Origin: Variovorax paradoxus
Lineage (GTDB): Bacteria > Pseudomonadota > Gammaproteobacteria > Burkholderiales > Burkholderiaceae_C
NCBI RefSeq assembly: GCF_009498455.1
Contig: NZ_CP045644.1
Span: forward strand, 3,289,001 to 3,353,000
Length of the DNA stretch: 64,000 nt
Direction: 5' to 3'
The notes under the pieces were generated by a model. The model ran no database searches and had not been told where the DNA came from. It worked only from the letters and a program-made list of their open reading frames with translations. This document shows positions 43,392 to 51,846 of this stretch, one piece after another. Position 1 is the first letter of the stretch. Every line of letters begins with the position of its first letter. A program made the position numbers and the translations under genes.

Positions 43392-44180
43392 TCAGCCCTT
43401 GAACACCGGCGCTCGCTTCTCGATGAAGGCCGCCACGGCCTCGTGATGGTCCGCGGTCTGGTGCGACATCACCTGGAAGGCCGCCGACATTTCCAGCAGC
43501 GTGTCCAGGCGCGAATGCAGTGCCTCGCGCAGCAGGCGCTTGGCCAGGCGCACGGCGTGCGGCGGGTTGGCAGCAATCTGTTCGGCGATAGCGCGGGCCG
43601 TCGGCATCAGCTGCTCGCGCGGCACGACGCGCGACACCAGGTTCCACTCCGCAGCCTGGCGCGCGTCGATGGTCTGGCCGGTCAGGGTCAGCTCGGTCGC
43701 GCGCGACAGGCCGATGATGCGCGGCAGCAGCCACGCGCCGCCGTCGCCGGGAATGATGCCCAGCTTGACGAAGCTCTCTGCGAACTTGGCCTCTTCGGCC
43801 GCCACGCGGATGTCGCACATGCAGGCCAGGTCGAGGCCCGCGCCGATGGCGTGGCCGTTCACCGCGGCGATCACCGGCACCTCGAGGTTGAACAGCGCCA
43901 GCGGCAGCTTCTGGATGCCCAGGCGGTATTCGCGGCGCAGTTCCATCGCCGGCAGTTCGCTGTAGCGGCCCATGTCGCGCACGTTGCCTCCCGACGAGAA
44001 GGCCGAGCCCGCGCCCGTGAGGATCACCGCGCGCACCGAATGGTCGACGTGGATGCGGTCGATGGCGGCCAGGAACTCGGGCACGGCCGTGTTGCCGGTG
44101 AGCGGGTTGCGGCGCTCGGGGTCGTTCATCGTCAGGGTGACGATGTGGCCGTCTTGTTCGTAGTTCAGAAAGTCGGTCAT
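43392..44180 (-). CDS. Enoyl-CoA hydratase/isomerase (crotonase) family protein
   Basis: A 262-residue crotonase-fold protein. The oxyanion-hole segments are present (AGSAFSSGGNVRDMG and NGHAIGAGLDLACMCDIRVA). Aligned with classical enoyl-CoA hydratase, the first catalytic Glu is Asp (GAGLDLA) and the second is replaced (ESFVKLGIIPGDGG has no Glu there), with a new Asp in PGDGG. A reaction other than simple hydration, such as isomerisation or ring/C-C hydrolysis, should be considered. The start at 44180 shares one base with the stop of the upstream dehydrogenase. It is the last gene of the nine-gene minus module. Confidence 0.88.
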   Translation of the reverse strand: MTDFLNYEQDGHIVTLTMNDPERRNPLTGNTAVPEFLAAIDRIHVDHSVRAVILTGAGSAFSSGGNVRDMGRYSELPAMELRREYRLGIQKLPLALFNLEVPVIAAVNGHAIGAGLDLACMCDIRVAAEEAKFAESFVKLGIIPGDGGAWLLPRIIGLSRATELTLTGQTIDARQAAEWNLVSRVVPREQLMPTARAIAEQIAANPPHAVRLAKRLLREALHSRLDTLLEMSAAFQVMSHQTADHHEAVAAFIEKRAPVFKG

Positions 44181-45169
44181 CAGAGAATTTCCTCCATCGT
44201 GAATTGCAGGACCGACGGCGTTGCGCTGCCGAGCAGTGCTTCGCCGACGATACGGTTCCAGTACGTTTCCGAGCCGTCGGCCATGCGCCATTCATGCAGG
44301 CGCCGGCTGTAGAGCTGGAGGTCGAACTCTTCAGTCACGCCGATGGCGCCGTGCAGCGCATGCGCTGTCGATGCCACCAGCGGCACCGACGCGCTGGTGC
44401 GCGCCTTGGCGGTGGCGGTGGCGAGCAGGGGCGGGATCTTTTCGCCGGCCTTGAAGGCCAGCTCCGCCGCCACGCCCGCGCACGCGACGTGCTCGGCCAT
44501 CACGCTCAGCTGGTGCTGGATCGACTGGAACTTGCCAATCGCCTTGCCGAACTGCACGCGGTCGTTGCAGTAGCCCAGCGTCATCGCGAACAGGCGCTCC
44601 ATCGCGCCTGCGAGGGCGGCGGCGTGCAGTGCCGCACTGAACACGGCGACCTGCGCGCCGTTGTCGCCGACCGGCGCGCCGACAGCGTCGGCAGTCCAGC
44701 GCAGCGACGCGCCGAGGCTGCCGCGAATGCCGGTCGTCGTGCGCTGCGCGCGTGCTGCGTCGAGCAGCACGAGCTGTCCGTCGAGGTTGGCGAGCACGTG
44801 GTCGGCGATGGCGCCGAACGCGACGTGGGCCGCGCCGATCGACCCGTCGGCCGCGCGCTGCGCATGGCCTGCGAGCGTGAGCAGGCCTTGCGGTGGTGCC
44901 ACGTCGCCCAGCAGCGCCCGCGCCGCGATGCGCTGTGCCGCTGGCACCGGCACCGCGTGCCGGCCCATGGCCACGAAGATCGGAAAGACCGCGTCCAGGT
45001 CGAGCCCGGCGCCGCCGGCCTCTTCGCTCGCCATCAGTTCGAGGAATCCGCTTTCGGCCAGCGCGCCCCACAGTGCTGCAGCCGATCCGCCGTTCTCGAT
45101 CGCGCGAATGGCGGCCGGCGTGCAGTGGTCGACGAGGATCGCCTCAATGGCTTCGGTGAACATGTTCAT
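44180..45169 (-). CDS. Acyl-CoA dehydrogenase family protein, short partner subunit
   Basis: A 329-residue divergent acyl-CoA dehydrogenase, shorter than usual (380-400). The N-terminal and middle domains are reduced, but the C-terminal helical domain is clear (YCNDRVQFGKAIGKFQSIQH, ALHGAIGVTEEFDLQLYSRR). No canonical YEGT catalytic Glu: the region reads WRMADGSETYW. It lies 19 bases after the full-length dehydrogenase at 45189. This long-plus-short pairing is the pattern of alpha2beta2 heteromeric dehydrogenases in steroid side-chain catabolism, where one subunit is non-catalytic. Confidence 0.88.
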   Translation of the reverse strand: MNMFTEAIEAILVDHCTPAAIRAIENGGSAAALWGALAESGFLELMASEEAGGAGLDLDAVFPIFVAMGRHAVPVPAAQRIAARALLGDVAPPQGLLTLAGHAQRAADGSIGAAHVAFGAIADHVLANLDGQLVLLDAARAQRTTTGIRGSLGASLRWTADAVGAPVGDNGAQVAVFSAALHAAALAGAMERLFAMTLGYCNDRVQFGKAIGKFQSIQHQLSVMAEHVACAGVAAELAFKAGEKIPPLLATATAKARTSASVPLVASTAHALHGAIGVTEEFDLQLYSRRLHEWRMADGSETYWNRIVGEALLGSATPSVLQFTMEEIL

Positions 45170-45188
45170 GTCTCCTTGGGTGACTTGC

Positions 45189-46352
45189 TCAGCGCAGGCC
45201 CAGGCCGCGCGCGATCATGCCGCGCAGGATCTCGCGCGTGCCGCCGCGCAGCGAGAAAGTCGGCGAGATCTGGCTCAGGTAGGCGATCGTGCGGTGCAGG
45301 TCGGCATCGACCTCGACGCCGCGCGCCGGGTCGGCTGCCACGGCCGCTTCGATGGCAGCGGGAATCGCCTGTTCGAATTCGGTGCCGATGTCCTTGACCA
45401 GCGCCGCCTCGACCACGGGGCTCTCGCCGCGCGCCAGCTTGGTGGTCACGGCGATCGACAGGCTGCGCAAGGTGGCAAGCTGCGTCGTGAAGCCGCCGAG
45501 CAGCACGGCATCGGCCGGCGTGAAGCCGGACTTGCGCAGGCTCTGCAGCCAGGTGTCGAGCAGCACCACGCTCGAATACAGCCGCTCGGGGCCGCTGCGC
45601 TCGAAGGCCAGTTCGGCGTTCACCTGCATCCAGCCGCTGCCTTCGTCGCCGATCAATGCGTCGTCCTGGAGGAAGACATCGTCGAAAGTGACTTCCGAGA
45701 AATGCGCGTCGCCCGTCAGGTCGACGATGGGCCGCACCTGGATGCCGGGCAGCGAGAGATCGACGATCAGCTGCGACAACCCGCCGTGCCGGTCTTCCGG
45801 CGCGCCCGAGGTGCGCACCAGCGCGATCATGTAGTGCGAGCGCTGTGCGTTGGTCGTCCAGATCTTGCGACCTGTCAGACGCCATCCGCCGTCCACACGG
45901 GCAGCGCGCGTGCGCACGCTGGCCAAGTCGGAGCCCGCGTTGGGCTCGCTCATGCCGATGCAGAAGAAGGCTTCGCCGCGGCAGATGCGTGGCAGGTAGA
46001 AGTCCTTCTGTACCTCGGTACCGAACTTGTTGATCAACGGGCCGCTTTGCCGGTCGGCGATCCAGTGGGCCGCGACGGGGGCGCCGGCCGCAAGCATTTC
46101 CTCGACCAGCACGAAGCGGCGAAAGGCGTCGAGCCCGGCGCCGCCGTAAGCGGCGGGCAGGGTGATACCGACCCAGCCGCGCTGCGCGAGCCGCCGGCTG
46201 AAGGCCGCGTCGAAACCCATCCAGGTGCGCGCGCGCACGGCGGGCGCGGCGGGCGCCAGGTTCGTCGCCAGGAAGTCGCGCACTTCCGCGCGAAAGGCCT
46301 CGGCCGCGTCGGGAAGCTGGGCGAGGCGGAAGGCCTCGAGCAATTGGCTCAT
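45189..46352 (-). CDS. Acyl-CoA dehydrogenase, probable catalytic partner
   Basis: A 387-residue acyl-CoA dehydrogenase. ITLPAAYGGAGLDAFRRFVL, GMSEPNAGSDLASVRTRAAR, GRKIWTTNAQRSHYMIALVR and the C-terminal LRGGTREILRGMIARGLG are visible. The C-terminal Glu position is Gly; a candidate base is the Glu in AFERSGPERLYSS. The adjacent short homologue (44180) suggests a heterotetramer. It starts one base after the SDR stop, so the SDR, both dehydrogenases and the crotonase are tightly coupled. Confidence 0.92.
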   Translation of the reverse strand: MSQLLEAFRLAQLPDAAEAFRAEVRDFLATNLAPAAPAVRARTWMGFDAAFSRRLAQRGWVGITLPAAYGGAGLDAFRRFVLVEEMLAAGAPVAAHWIADRQSGPLINKFGTEVQKDFYLPRICRGEAFFCIGMSEPNAGSDLASVRTRAARVDGGWRLTGRKIWTTNAQRSHYMIALVRTSGAPEDRHGGLSQLIVDLSLPGIQVRPIVDLTGDAHFSEVTFDDVFLQDDALIGDEGSGWMQVNAELAFERSGPERLYSSVVLLDTWLQSLRKSGFTPADAVLLGGFTTQLATLRSLSIAVTTKLARGESPVVEAALVKDIGTEFEQAIPAAIEAAVAADPARGVEVDADLHRTIAYLSQISPTFSLRGGTREILRGMIARGLGLR

Positions 46353-46353
46353 G

Positions 46354-47292
46354 CTAGTGCTCCGTGGGAATCTCGCCGGTGGTGAGCGCGTTGGGCGCCG
46401 CCTGCTTCACCAGCCCGGGGATCAGGTCACCCAATTCCTCGACCGTCCAGCGTCCTTGCTTCTCGATGCGCGGGCCGGCGTGCCAGCCCTCGGCCACCGT
46501 GATGCGCCCACCGCGCGCGCCGAACACGCGCCCCGTGATGCCGCGCGATGCGCTGCTGCCCAGCCATGCCACAAGCGGCGCGACGTTCGACGGGTCCAGC
46601 GGATCGAAGTCGGGCGTTTCGTTGCGGATCGCCTGCCACTTGGGACTCGCGAAGATGTCTTCGGTGAGCCGGCTCATGGCCGTGGGGTAGATGGCGTTCA
46701 CCGTCACGCCGTAGCGGTCGAGCTCGCGCGAGGCGATCACCGACAGGGCGGCGATGCCGGCCTTGGCCGCACCGTAGTTCGACTGGCCGGCGTTGCAGTA
46801 CAGGCCCGACGACGAGCTGGTGTTGATGATGCGCGCGTCGCGCTGGCGGCCCGCCTTCGACTCGTTGCGCCAGTAGGCGGCGGCGTGGCGCGAGGGCGCG
46901 AAGGTGCCGCGCATGTGCACGCGGATCACCGCGTCCCAGTCTTCCTCGTCCATGTTGACCAGCGTGCGGTCGCGCAGGATGCCGGCGTTGTTGACCAGCA
47001 CGTCGAGGCCGCCGAAGGTGTTCACGGCCACATCGATCATGCGCTGGGCGCCGGCCCAGTCGGCCACGTCGTCGCCGTTGGCAATCGCCTGTCCGCCCAT
47101 CGCTTCGATCTCGGCCACGACCTCCAGCGCCGGGCCACTGGCCGCGCCGGGGCTGCCGTCCCCGCGCCCGCCCAGGTCGTTCACCACGACCTTGGCGCCC
47201 TGGCGTGCGAATTCGAGGGCGTACTCGCGGCCGATGCCGCGGCCCGCGCCGGTGATCACGACCACGCGGTCCTTGCAGAGTTGTTGCTTCAT
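46354..47292 (-). CDS. SDR-family 3-hydroxyacyl-CoA dehydrogenase (MFE-2-like)
   Basis: A 312-residue SDR of the 17-beta-HSD type 4 / multifunctional enzyme type. VVITGAGRGIGREYALEFAR is the cofactor motif, NNAGILRDRTLVNM follows, and SSSSGLYCNAGQSNYGAAK contains the YxxxK site. The C-terminal tail (GRWTVEELGDLIPGLVKQ) matches the subfamily. It should oxidise a 3-hydroxyacyl-CoA made by a MaoC or crotonase hydratase. It is 13 bases after the Bug gene and one base before the next dehydrogenase. Confidence 0.92.
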   Translation of the reverse strand: MKQQLCKDRVVVITGAGRGIGREYALEFARQGAKVVVNDLGGRGDGSPGAASGPALEVVAEIEAMGGQAIANGDDVADWAGAQRMIDVAVNTFGGLDVLVNNAGILRDRTLVNMDEEDWDAVIRVHMRGTFAPSRHAAAYWRNESKAGRQRDARIINTSSSSGLYCNAGQSNYGAAKAGIAALSVIASRELDRYGVTVNAIYPTAMSRLTEDIFASPKWQAIRNETPDFDPLDPSNVAPLVAWLGSSASRGITGRVFGARGGRITVAEGWHAGPRIEKQGRWTVEELGDLIPGLVKQAAPNALTTGEIPTEH

Positions 47293-47305
47293 GTCGATGG
47301 GCTCC

Positions 47306-48292
47306 TTATTTCTGCGTGAGGTCGACCTGCTTCGACAGCGCGCGGTAGCGTGCTCGTTCCGAAGCGAGCATCTCGCCCATCTCCTTGCTGCCGACGGTGA
47401 ACACTTCCGCGCCCGCCGTCTCCGTCACGTAAGTGGTGAACTCCGGCTGCTTCATGGCCTTGAGCAGCGCCGCCTCCAGCGTCTTCACGGCAGGCTCGGG
47501 GGTCTTGGCGGCCACGCCCAGGCCGATCCACACGTACAGGTCGTAGTTCGGCTGGCCGCTCTCGCGCACCGTGGGCACGGTGGCGAGCTTGGGGTGGCGT
47601 TCCTTGCCGGTCACGGCCAGCGGCCGCACCTTGCCCGAGGCGATCAGCGGCAGTGCACCACCGACGTCGAGCAGCGCCAGGTCGACCTGGCCGCCCATCA
47701 GGTCGGTCTGCACCTGTCCGGGCGACTTGTAGGGGATGTAGTTGAACTCGACCCCCGCGCCCTGCTGCAGCATCAGCGCGCCAATGCGGTAGTGGTTGCT
47801 GTAGCTGGCCATGCTCACAGTCTTCGGGCTCCTCTTCGCGGCGGCCATCGCTTCGGCGTAGGTCTTGTAGGGCGACGCGGCGCCGGTCACCAGCACCGCC
47901 GCGCTGCGCAGCATGGTGGCGAGCGGACGCAGGTCCTTCTGCGCGTCGTAGGGCAGGTTGTCGTTGATCAACGGGTTGATCACCATCGACGACGGCGAGA
48001 GCATGAGCACGCTGTAGCCGTCCGCCGGCGAGGCCAGCACGCTCTGCACTGCCAGCACGGCGTCGCCGCCCGGCTTGTTCTCGATGAAGGTCGACTGGCC
48101 GCCCAGCTCCGGCGTGACGAGCCGGGCCACCAGCCGCGTGATCGTGTCCGAGCCGCTGCCCGGGCCCAGCGGCACGATGAAGCGCACGGGGCGCGACGGG
48201 AAGGCGTCGGCGGCTTGCGCGGGCGGCATGGCGACGGTGCATAGCGAGGTCAGTGCAGCGCCCAGCAGGCGAAGGGTGTGGCGGCGTTTCAT
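47306..48292 (-). CDS. Bug/TctC-family periplasmic binding protein
   Basis: A 328-residue Bug protein. The signal peptide covers about residues 1-28 (TLRLLGAALTSLCTVAMPPAQA), then FPSRPVRFIVPLGPGSGSDT. TFIENKPGGDAVLAVQSVLAS, DGYSVLMLSPSS and YIPYKSPGQVQTDLMGGQVD are the family marks. It sits in the middle of the nine-gene module, between a dehydrogenase and the SDR, so it probably binds the carboxylate that the module degrades. It is not especially close to the other four Bug proteins. Confidence 0.92.
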   Translation of the reverse strand: MKRRHTLRLLGAALTSLCTVAMPPAQAADAFPSRPVRFIVPLGPGSGSDTITRLVARLVTPELGGQSTFIENKPGGDAVLAVQSVLASPADGYSVLMLSPSSMVINPLINDNLPYDAQKDLRPLATMLRSAAVLVTGAASPYKTYAEAMAAAKRSPKTVSMASYSNHYRIGALMLQQGAGVEFNYIPYKSPGQVQTDLMGGQVDLALLDVGGALPLIASGKVRPLAVTGKERHPKLATVPTVRESGQPNYDLYVWIGLGVAAKTPEPAVKTLEAALLKAMKQPEFTTYVTETAGAEVFTVGSKEMGEMLASERARYRALSKQVDLTQK

Positions 48293-48318
48293 GTCGTGTC
48301 TCCGTTGGGTTTCTTGAG

Positions 48319-49452
48319 TCAAAGGCGTGTCAGGTGCACCAGGCGCGCGGCCTGCGCGTCCACGTCGCCGAACAGCTGGTCGAGCACGTGGATGCGGCGC
48401 AGGCAGTGGCCCACGGCGTATTCCTCGGTCATGCCGATGCCGCCGTGCGACTGGATGGCCTGCTGGCACAGCGCCCGCGCGTGGCGGCCGATGGCCAGCT
48501 TGGCGCGCGGCAGGTCAGTGGCGGCGCTGTCAGAGGTCGGGGCGTCGACCGCCACTGCGGCGGCCATCGCCATGCTGCGCGCCATCTCGAGCGCGACGGC
48601 CATCTCGGCCACGCGATGGCGCAGCGCCTGGTACTCGCCGATGAGGCGGCCGAACTGCTTGCGCGTGTTGACGTAGGCGGTGGTGAGCGCAAAGGCCGCC
48701 TCCATGGTGCCGACCATGTCGGCGCAGACGGCGGCGGTGCCGGCGGCCACCGTGGCGCGGATGGCTGCCGCGGCGCGTGCGTGGTGGGACGCGTCGCCCA
48801 GCGGCTCGGCGACCGTGCCGTCGAGCAGCAGTTCGCCAGAGGGTGTGTCGTCGATCAGTCGGAAGGGGCGCAGCTTCGCATCGGAGGCATCGACGAGGAA
48901 GAGTGCGAGGCCGTCTTCGTCTGCGGGCTGGCCGCTCACGCGTGCGCTCACCACGAAGCTGTTGGCCGCGCCTGCATGCAGCACGAGCGACTTGGCGCCG
49001 TCGAGGCGCCATCGATCGCCGTCGCGTCGCGCGCGGGTCTCGACCCACAGCGGCGCATGACGCGCTTGCGCTTCATCGTGCGCCCAGGCCATGCGCAAGC
49101 TGCCATCGGCCAGCGCCGGCAACAGGCGGTCCTTCTGCGCTTCGCTGCCCGCCGACAGCACGGCCGTCGCGGCAAGCACGCTGGAGGCCAGGTACGGTTC
49201 GAGCAGTAGTGCGCGGCCGAAAGCCTGCATCACCGGCAGCCGGTCGCCCGCGCTGCCGCCCAGGCCGCCGAAGGCTTCGGGGATGCCCAGGGCCGTGACG
49301 CCCAGCGCGGCCAGCTGGCCCCAGGCCGCTTCGCTCCAGCCGGCCGGCGAGTGGGCGATGGCGCGGCGCTGCTCGAAGCCGTAGTGGTCGTCCAGCAGCC
49401 GTGACAGGCTTTGCGCCAGCGCCTGCTGGTCTTCGTTCAGATCGAATTGCAT
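48319..49452 (-). CDS. Acyl-CoA dehydrogenase family protein, partner subunit
   Basis: A 377-residue acyl-CoA dehydrogenase-like protein. N-terminal MQFDLNEDQQALAQSLSRLL and the C-terminal YVNTRKQFGRLIGEYQALRH, then QSHGGIGMTEEYAVGHCLRR, place it in the family. The end of the catalytic helix reads VLDQLFGDVDAQ, without the YEGT glutamate. It starts four bases after the dehydrogenase at 49457, giving the second adjacent pair in this module. It is likely the non-catalytic or FAD-sharing subunit of a heteromer. Confidence 0.9.
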   Translation of the reverse strand: MQFDLNEDQQALAQSLSRLLDDHYGFEQRRAIAHSPAGWSEAAWGQLAALGVTALGIPEAFGGLGGSAGDRLPVMQAFGRALLLEPYLASSVLAATAVLSAGSEAQKDRLLPALADGSLRMAWAHDEAQARHAPLWVETRARRDGDRWRLDGAKSLVLHAGAANSFVVSARVSGQPADEDGLALFLVDASDAKLRPFRLIDDTPSGELLLDGTVAEPLGDASHHARAAAAIRATVAAGTAAVCADMVGTMEAAFALTTAYVNTRKQFGRLIGEYQALRHRVAEMAVALEMARSMAMAAAVAVDAPTSDSAATDLPRAKLAIGRHARALCQQAIQSHGGIGMTEEYAVGHCLRRIHVLDQLFGDVDAQAARLVHLTRL

Positions 49453-49456
49453 GGCT

Positions 49457-50632
49457 TTATCCCAGGAGCGTCTTGGCCAGGATGTCCTTCTGGACCTCGC
49501 TGGAACCGCCGTAGATGGTGGTTGCGCGGTAGAAGAAATAGCGCGGGGCGGTGGCCGCCAGCGGATGCTGCTGCGCGGCATCGCCTTCGGCGTCGTGGCG
49601 CTCCAGGCCGGCCGGGCCGGCGAGGCGCGCGATCAGCGTGGTCAGCGCCTGCATCAGCTCCGAGCCCTTGAGCTTGAGCACCGAGGCGAAGCCGGGGTTC
49701 TTGCGGCCGATTTCGGGGTCGAGCAGGAAGCGCCAGTTGGTCAGTTCCAGCGCGCGGATCTCCGCGCCCAGCTCGGCCAGTTCGGCGCCCAACTTCGGGT
49801 CGTCGAGCAGCCGCGTGTCGCCCTGGCGGATGTCCGCGGCGAGTTCGCGGGCCGCGTCCAGGCGCTCCCAGCACAGGCCCACGTTGGCGATGTTGGTGCG
49901 CTCGCTGGCCAGCAGGTATTTGGCGCAGTCCCAGCCGCGGCCCTCTTCGCCGACGAGGTTGGCGACCGGCACGCGCGCGCTGTCGAAGAAGACCTCGTTG
50001 AGGTGGTGCTGCCCGTCGATGGAGACGATGGGGCGCACCGACACGCCCGGCGTCTTCATGTCGATCAGCAGGAAGGAGATGCCGTCCTGCTTGCGCGCCG
50101 TTTGCTCGGTGCGCACCAGCGCGAAGATCCAGTCGGCGTGGTGGGCCGAGGTGGTCCAGATCTTCTGGCCGTCGACGACATAGTGGTCGCCGTCGCGCAC
50201 CGCGCGCGTGCGCAGCGAGGCCAGGTCGGAACCCGCATCCGGCTCCGAGAATCCCTGGCAGAACCACAGGTCGAGCCGCGCGAGCTGGGGCAGGAAGAAG
50301 CGCTTCTGTGCTTCGGTGCCGAAGCGCAGCAGCACCGGGCCGAGCATCGCGATGTTGAAGGGCAGGGGCAGCGGTGCACCGGCGCGCTGCAGCTCTTCGA
50401 ACAGCACCAGCCGCTCGGTCGTGCCCAGCCCAGCGCCGCCGTATTCGGCAGGCCAGTGCGGCGCAGCCCAGCCGCGCTCGTGAAGGATGCGCTGCCAGGC
50501 CACGGTGTCCTGCTTGCGCGCCGCATGGCCGCGGCGCAGGCGCGCGCGGATGTCGGCGGGCAGGCGCTCGGCGATGAACGCGCGCACCTCATCGCGGAAG
50601 GCGAGCGCGTCGGGGCTGAGCTGCAGGTCCAT
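49457..50632 (-). CDS. Acyl-CoA dehydrogenase, probable catalytic partner
   Basis: A 391-residue acyl-CoA dehydrogenase. PAEYGGAGLGTTERLVLFEE, GFSEPDAGSDLASLRTRAVR, GQKIWTTSAHHADWIFALVR and the C-terminal TTIYGGSSEVQKDILAKTLL are visible. The C-terminal position is Gly, so the base is probably the Glu in LLASERTNIANVG. It starts one base after the thiolase stop and is paired with the gene at 48319. Bile-acid and cholesterol side-chain pathways use such pairs for branched or ring-bearing CoA esters. Confidence 0.93.
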   Translation of the reverse strand: MDLQLSPDALAFRDEVRAFIAERLPADIRARLRRGHAARKQDTVAWQRILHERGWAAPHWPAEYGGAGLGTTERLVLFEELQRAGAPLPLPFNIAMLGPVLLRFGTEAQKRFFLPQLARLDLWFCQGFSEPDAGSDLASLRTRAVRDGDHYVVDGQKIWTTSAHHADWIFALVRTEQTARKQDGISFLLIDMKTPGVSVRPIVSIDGQHHLNEVFFDSARVPVANLVGEEGRGWDCAKYLLASERTNIANVGLCWERLDAARELAADIRQGDTRLLDDPKLGAELAELGAEIRALELTNWRFLLDPEIGRKNPGFASVLKLKGSELMQALTTLIARLAGPAGLERHDAEGDAAQQHPLAATAPRYFFYRATTIYGGSSEVQKDILAKTLLG

Positions 50633-50633
50633 G

Positions 50634-51821
50634 TCAGTTCCTGCCGTAGAGCGTCACGACGCAGGCGCCGCCCAGGCCCACGTTGTGCTGCAGGCCCAGG
50701 CGCGCGCCTTCGACCTGTCGCTTGTCGGCGCTGCCGCGCAGCTGGTGCGTGAGCTCGTAGCACTGCGCCAGGCCGGTGGCCCCCAGCGGATGGCCCTTGG
50801 ACAGCAGGCCGCCCGAGGGGTTGATGACGACCTTGCCGCCGTAGGTGTTGTCACCGTCGTTGACGAACTTCTCGGCGCCGCCTTCAGGGCAGAAGCCCAG
50901 GCTCTCGTAGCTGATGACTTCGTTCTGCGCGAAGCAGTCGTGCAGCTCGCACACGTCGATGTCCTCGGGGCCGACGCCGGCCGCCTCGTACACGCGGGTG
51001 ACCGCAGCCTGCGTCATGTGCGTGCCGACCCAGCTGAGCATCGACGGCGGCTCGAAGGACTGCACCGGGTCGGTGGCCATGGCCTGCGCCAGGATCTGCA
51101 CGTCGGTGCGCAGCCCGTGCTTCTTCGCGAAGCGCTCCGACACCAGCAGCGCCGCCGCGCCGCCGCAGGTGGGCGGGCAGGCCATTAAGCGGGTCATCAC
51201 GCCGGGCAGCAGCACGGTGTCGTTCATGACTTCTTCGGTCGTCACGATCTTGCGGAACAGCGCCAGCGGGTTGTTAGCCGCATGGCGGCTGGCCTTGGCG
51301 CGCACCGCGGCGAAGGTTTCCATGCGGCAGCCGTAGCGCTCCATGTATTCGCGGCCGGCGCCGCCGAAGGTGCGCAGCGCCTGCGGCATGCCGTCCATGT
51401 CGGCCGTGAGGCCGCGCAGCACCGGCAGGAAGCGCTCGCGTGTCGGCGGGCGGTCGTCCCAGTGCGACTTGAGGGCGCCGGCCTGCATCTGCTCGAAGCC
51501 CAGGGCCAGCACGCAATCGGCGTCGCCCGAGGCGATGGCCTTGCGCGCCAGGTACAGCGCTGTGGAGCCGGTCGAGCAGTTGTTGTTGACGTTGACGACC
51601 GGGATACCCGTCATGCCGACCTCGTACAGCGCTGTCTGGCCGCAGGTGGAGTCGCCATAAACGTAGCCCACGTAGGCCTCCTGCACCACGTCGTAGCCGA
51701 TGCCCGCATCGGTCAGCGCGCGGCGCACGGCCTCGGCGCCCATCTCGGTGTAGCTCAGGCTCTGGCCCGGCTTGGCGAAGGGGATCATGCCGACGCCGGC
51801 GACGATTACTTTTTCGGTCAT
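50634..51821 (-). CDS. SCP2-type thiolase, paralogue of the 18702 gene
   Basis: A 395-residue lipid-transfer-type thiolase with Cys82 in NVNNNCSTGSTALYLA, SGGLLSKGHPLGATGLAQ and LQHNVGLGGACVV. It is strongly similar along its length to the thiolase at 18702 and occupies the same place, immediately downstream of a matching dehydrogenase. The start at 51821 (MTEKVIVAGVGMIPF) is set by that alignment. It should release acetyl- or propionyl-CoA from a 3-oxoacyl-CoA. Confidence 0.94.
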   Translation of the reverse strand: MTEKVIVAGVGMIPFAKPGQSLSYTEMGAEAVRRALTDAGIGYDVVQEAYVGYVYGDSTCGQTALYEVGMTGIPVVNVNNNCSTGSTALYLARKAIASGDADCVLALGFEQMQAGALKSHWDDRPPTRERFLPVLRGLTADMDGMPQALRTFGGAGREYMERYGCRMETFAAVRAKASRHAANNPLALFRKIVTTEEVMNDTVLLPGVMTRLMACPPTCGGAAALLVSERFAKKHGLRTDVQILAQAMATDPVQSFEPPSMLSWVGTHMTQAAVTRVYEAAGVGPEDIDVCELHDCFAQNEVISYESLGFCPEGGAEKFVNDGDNTYGGKVVINPSGGLLSKGHPLGATGLAQCYELTHQLRGSADKRQVEGARLGLQHNVGLGGACVVTLYGRN

Positions 51822-51846
51822 GTGCTTGTCCTGAGAGGGAAGTGGT

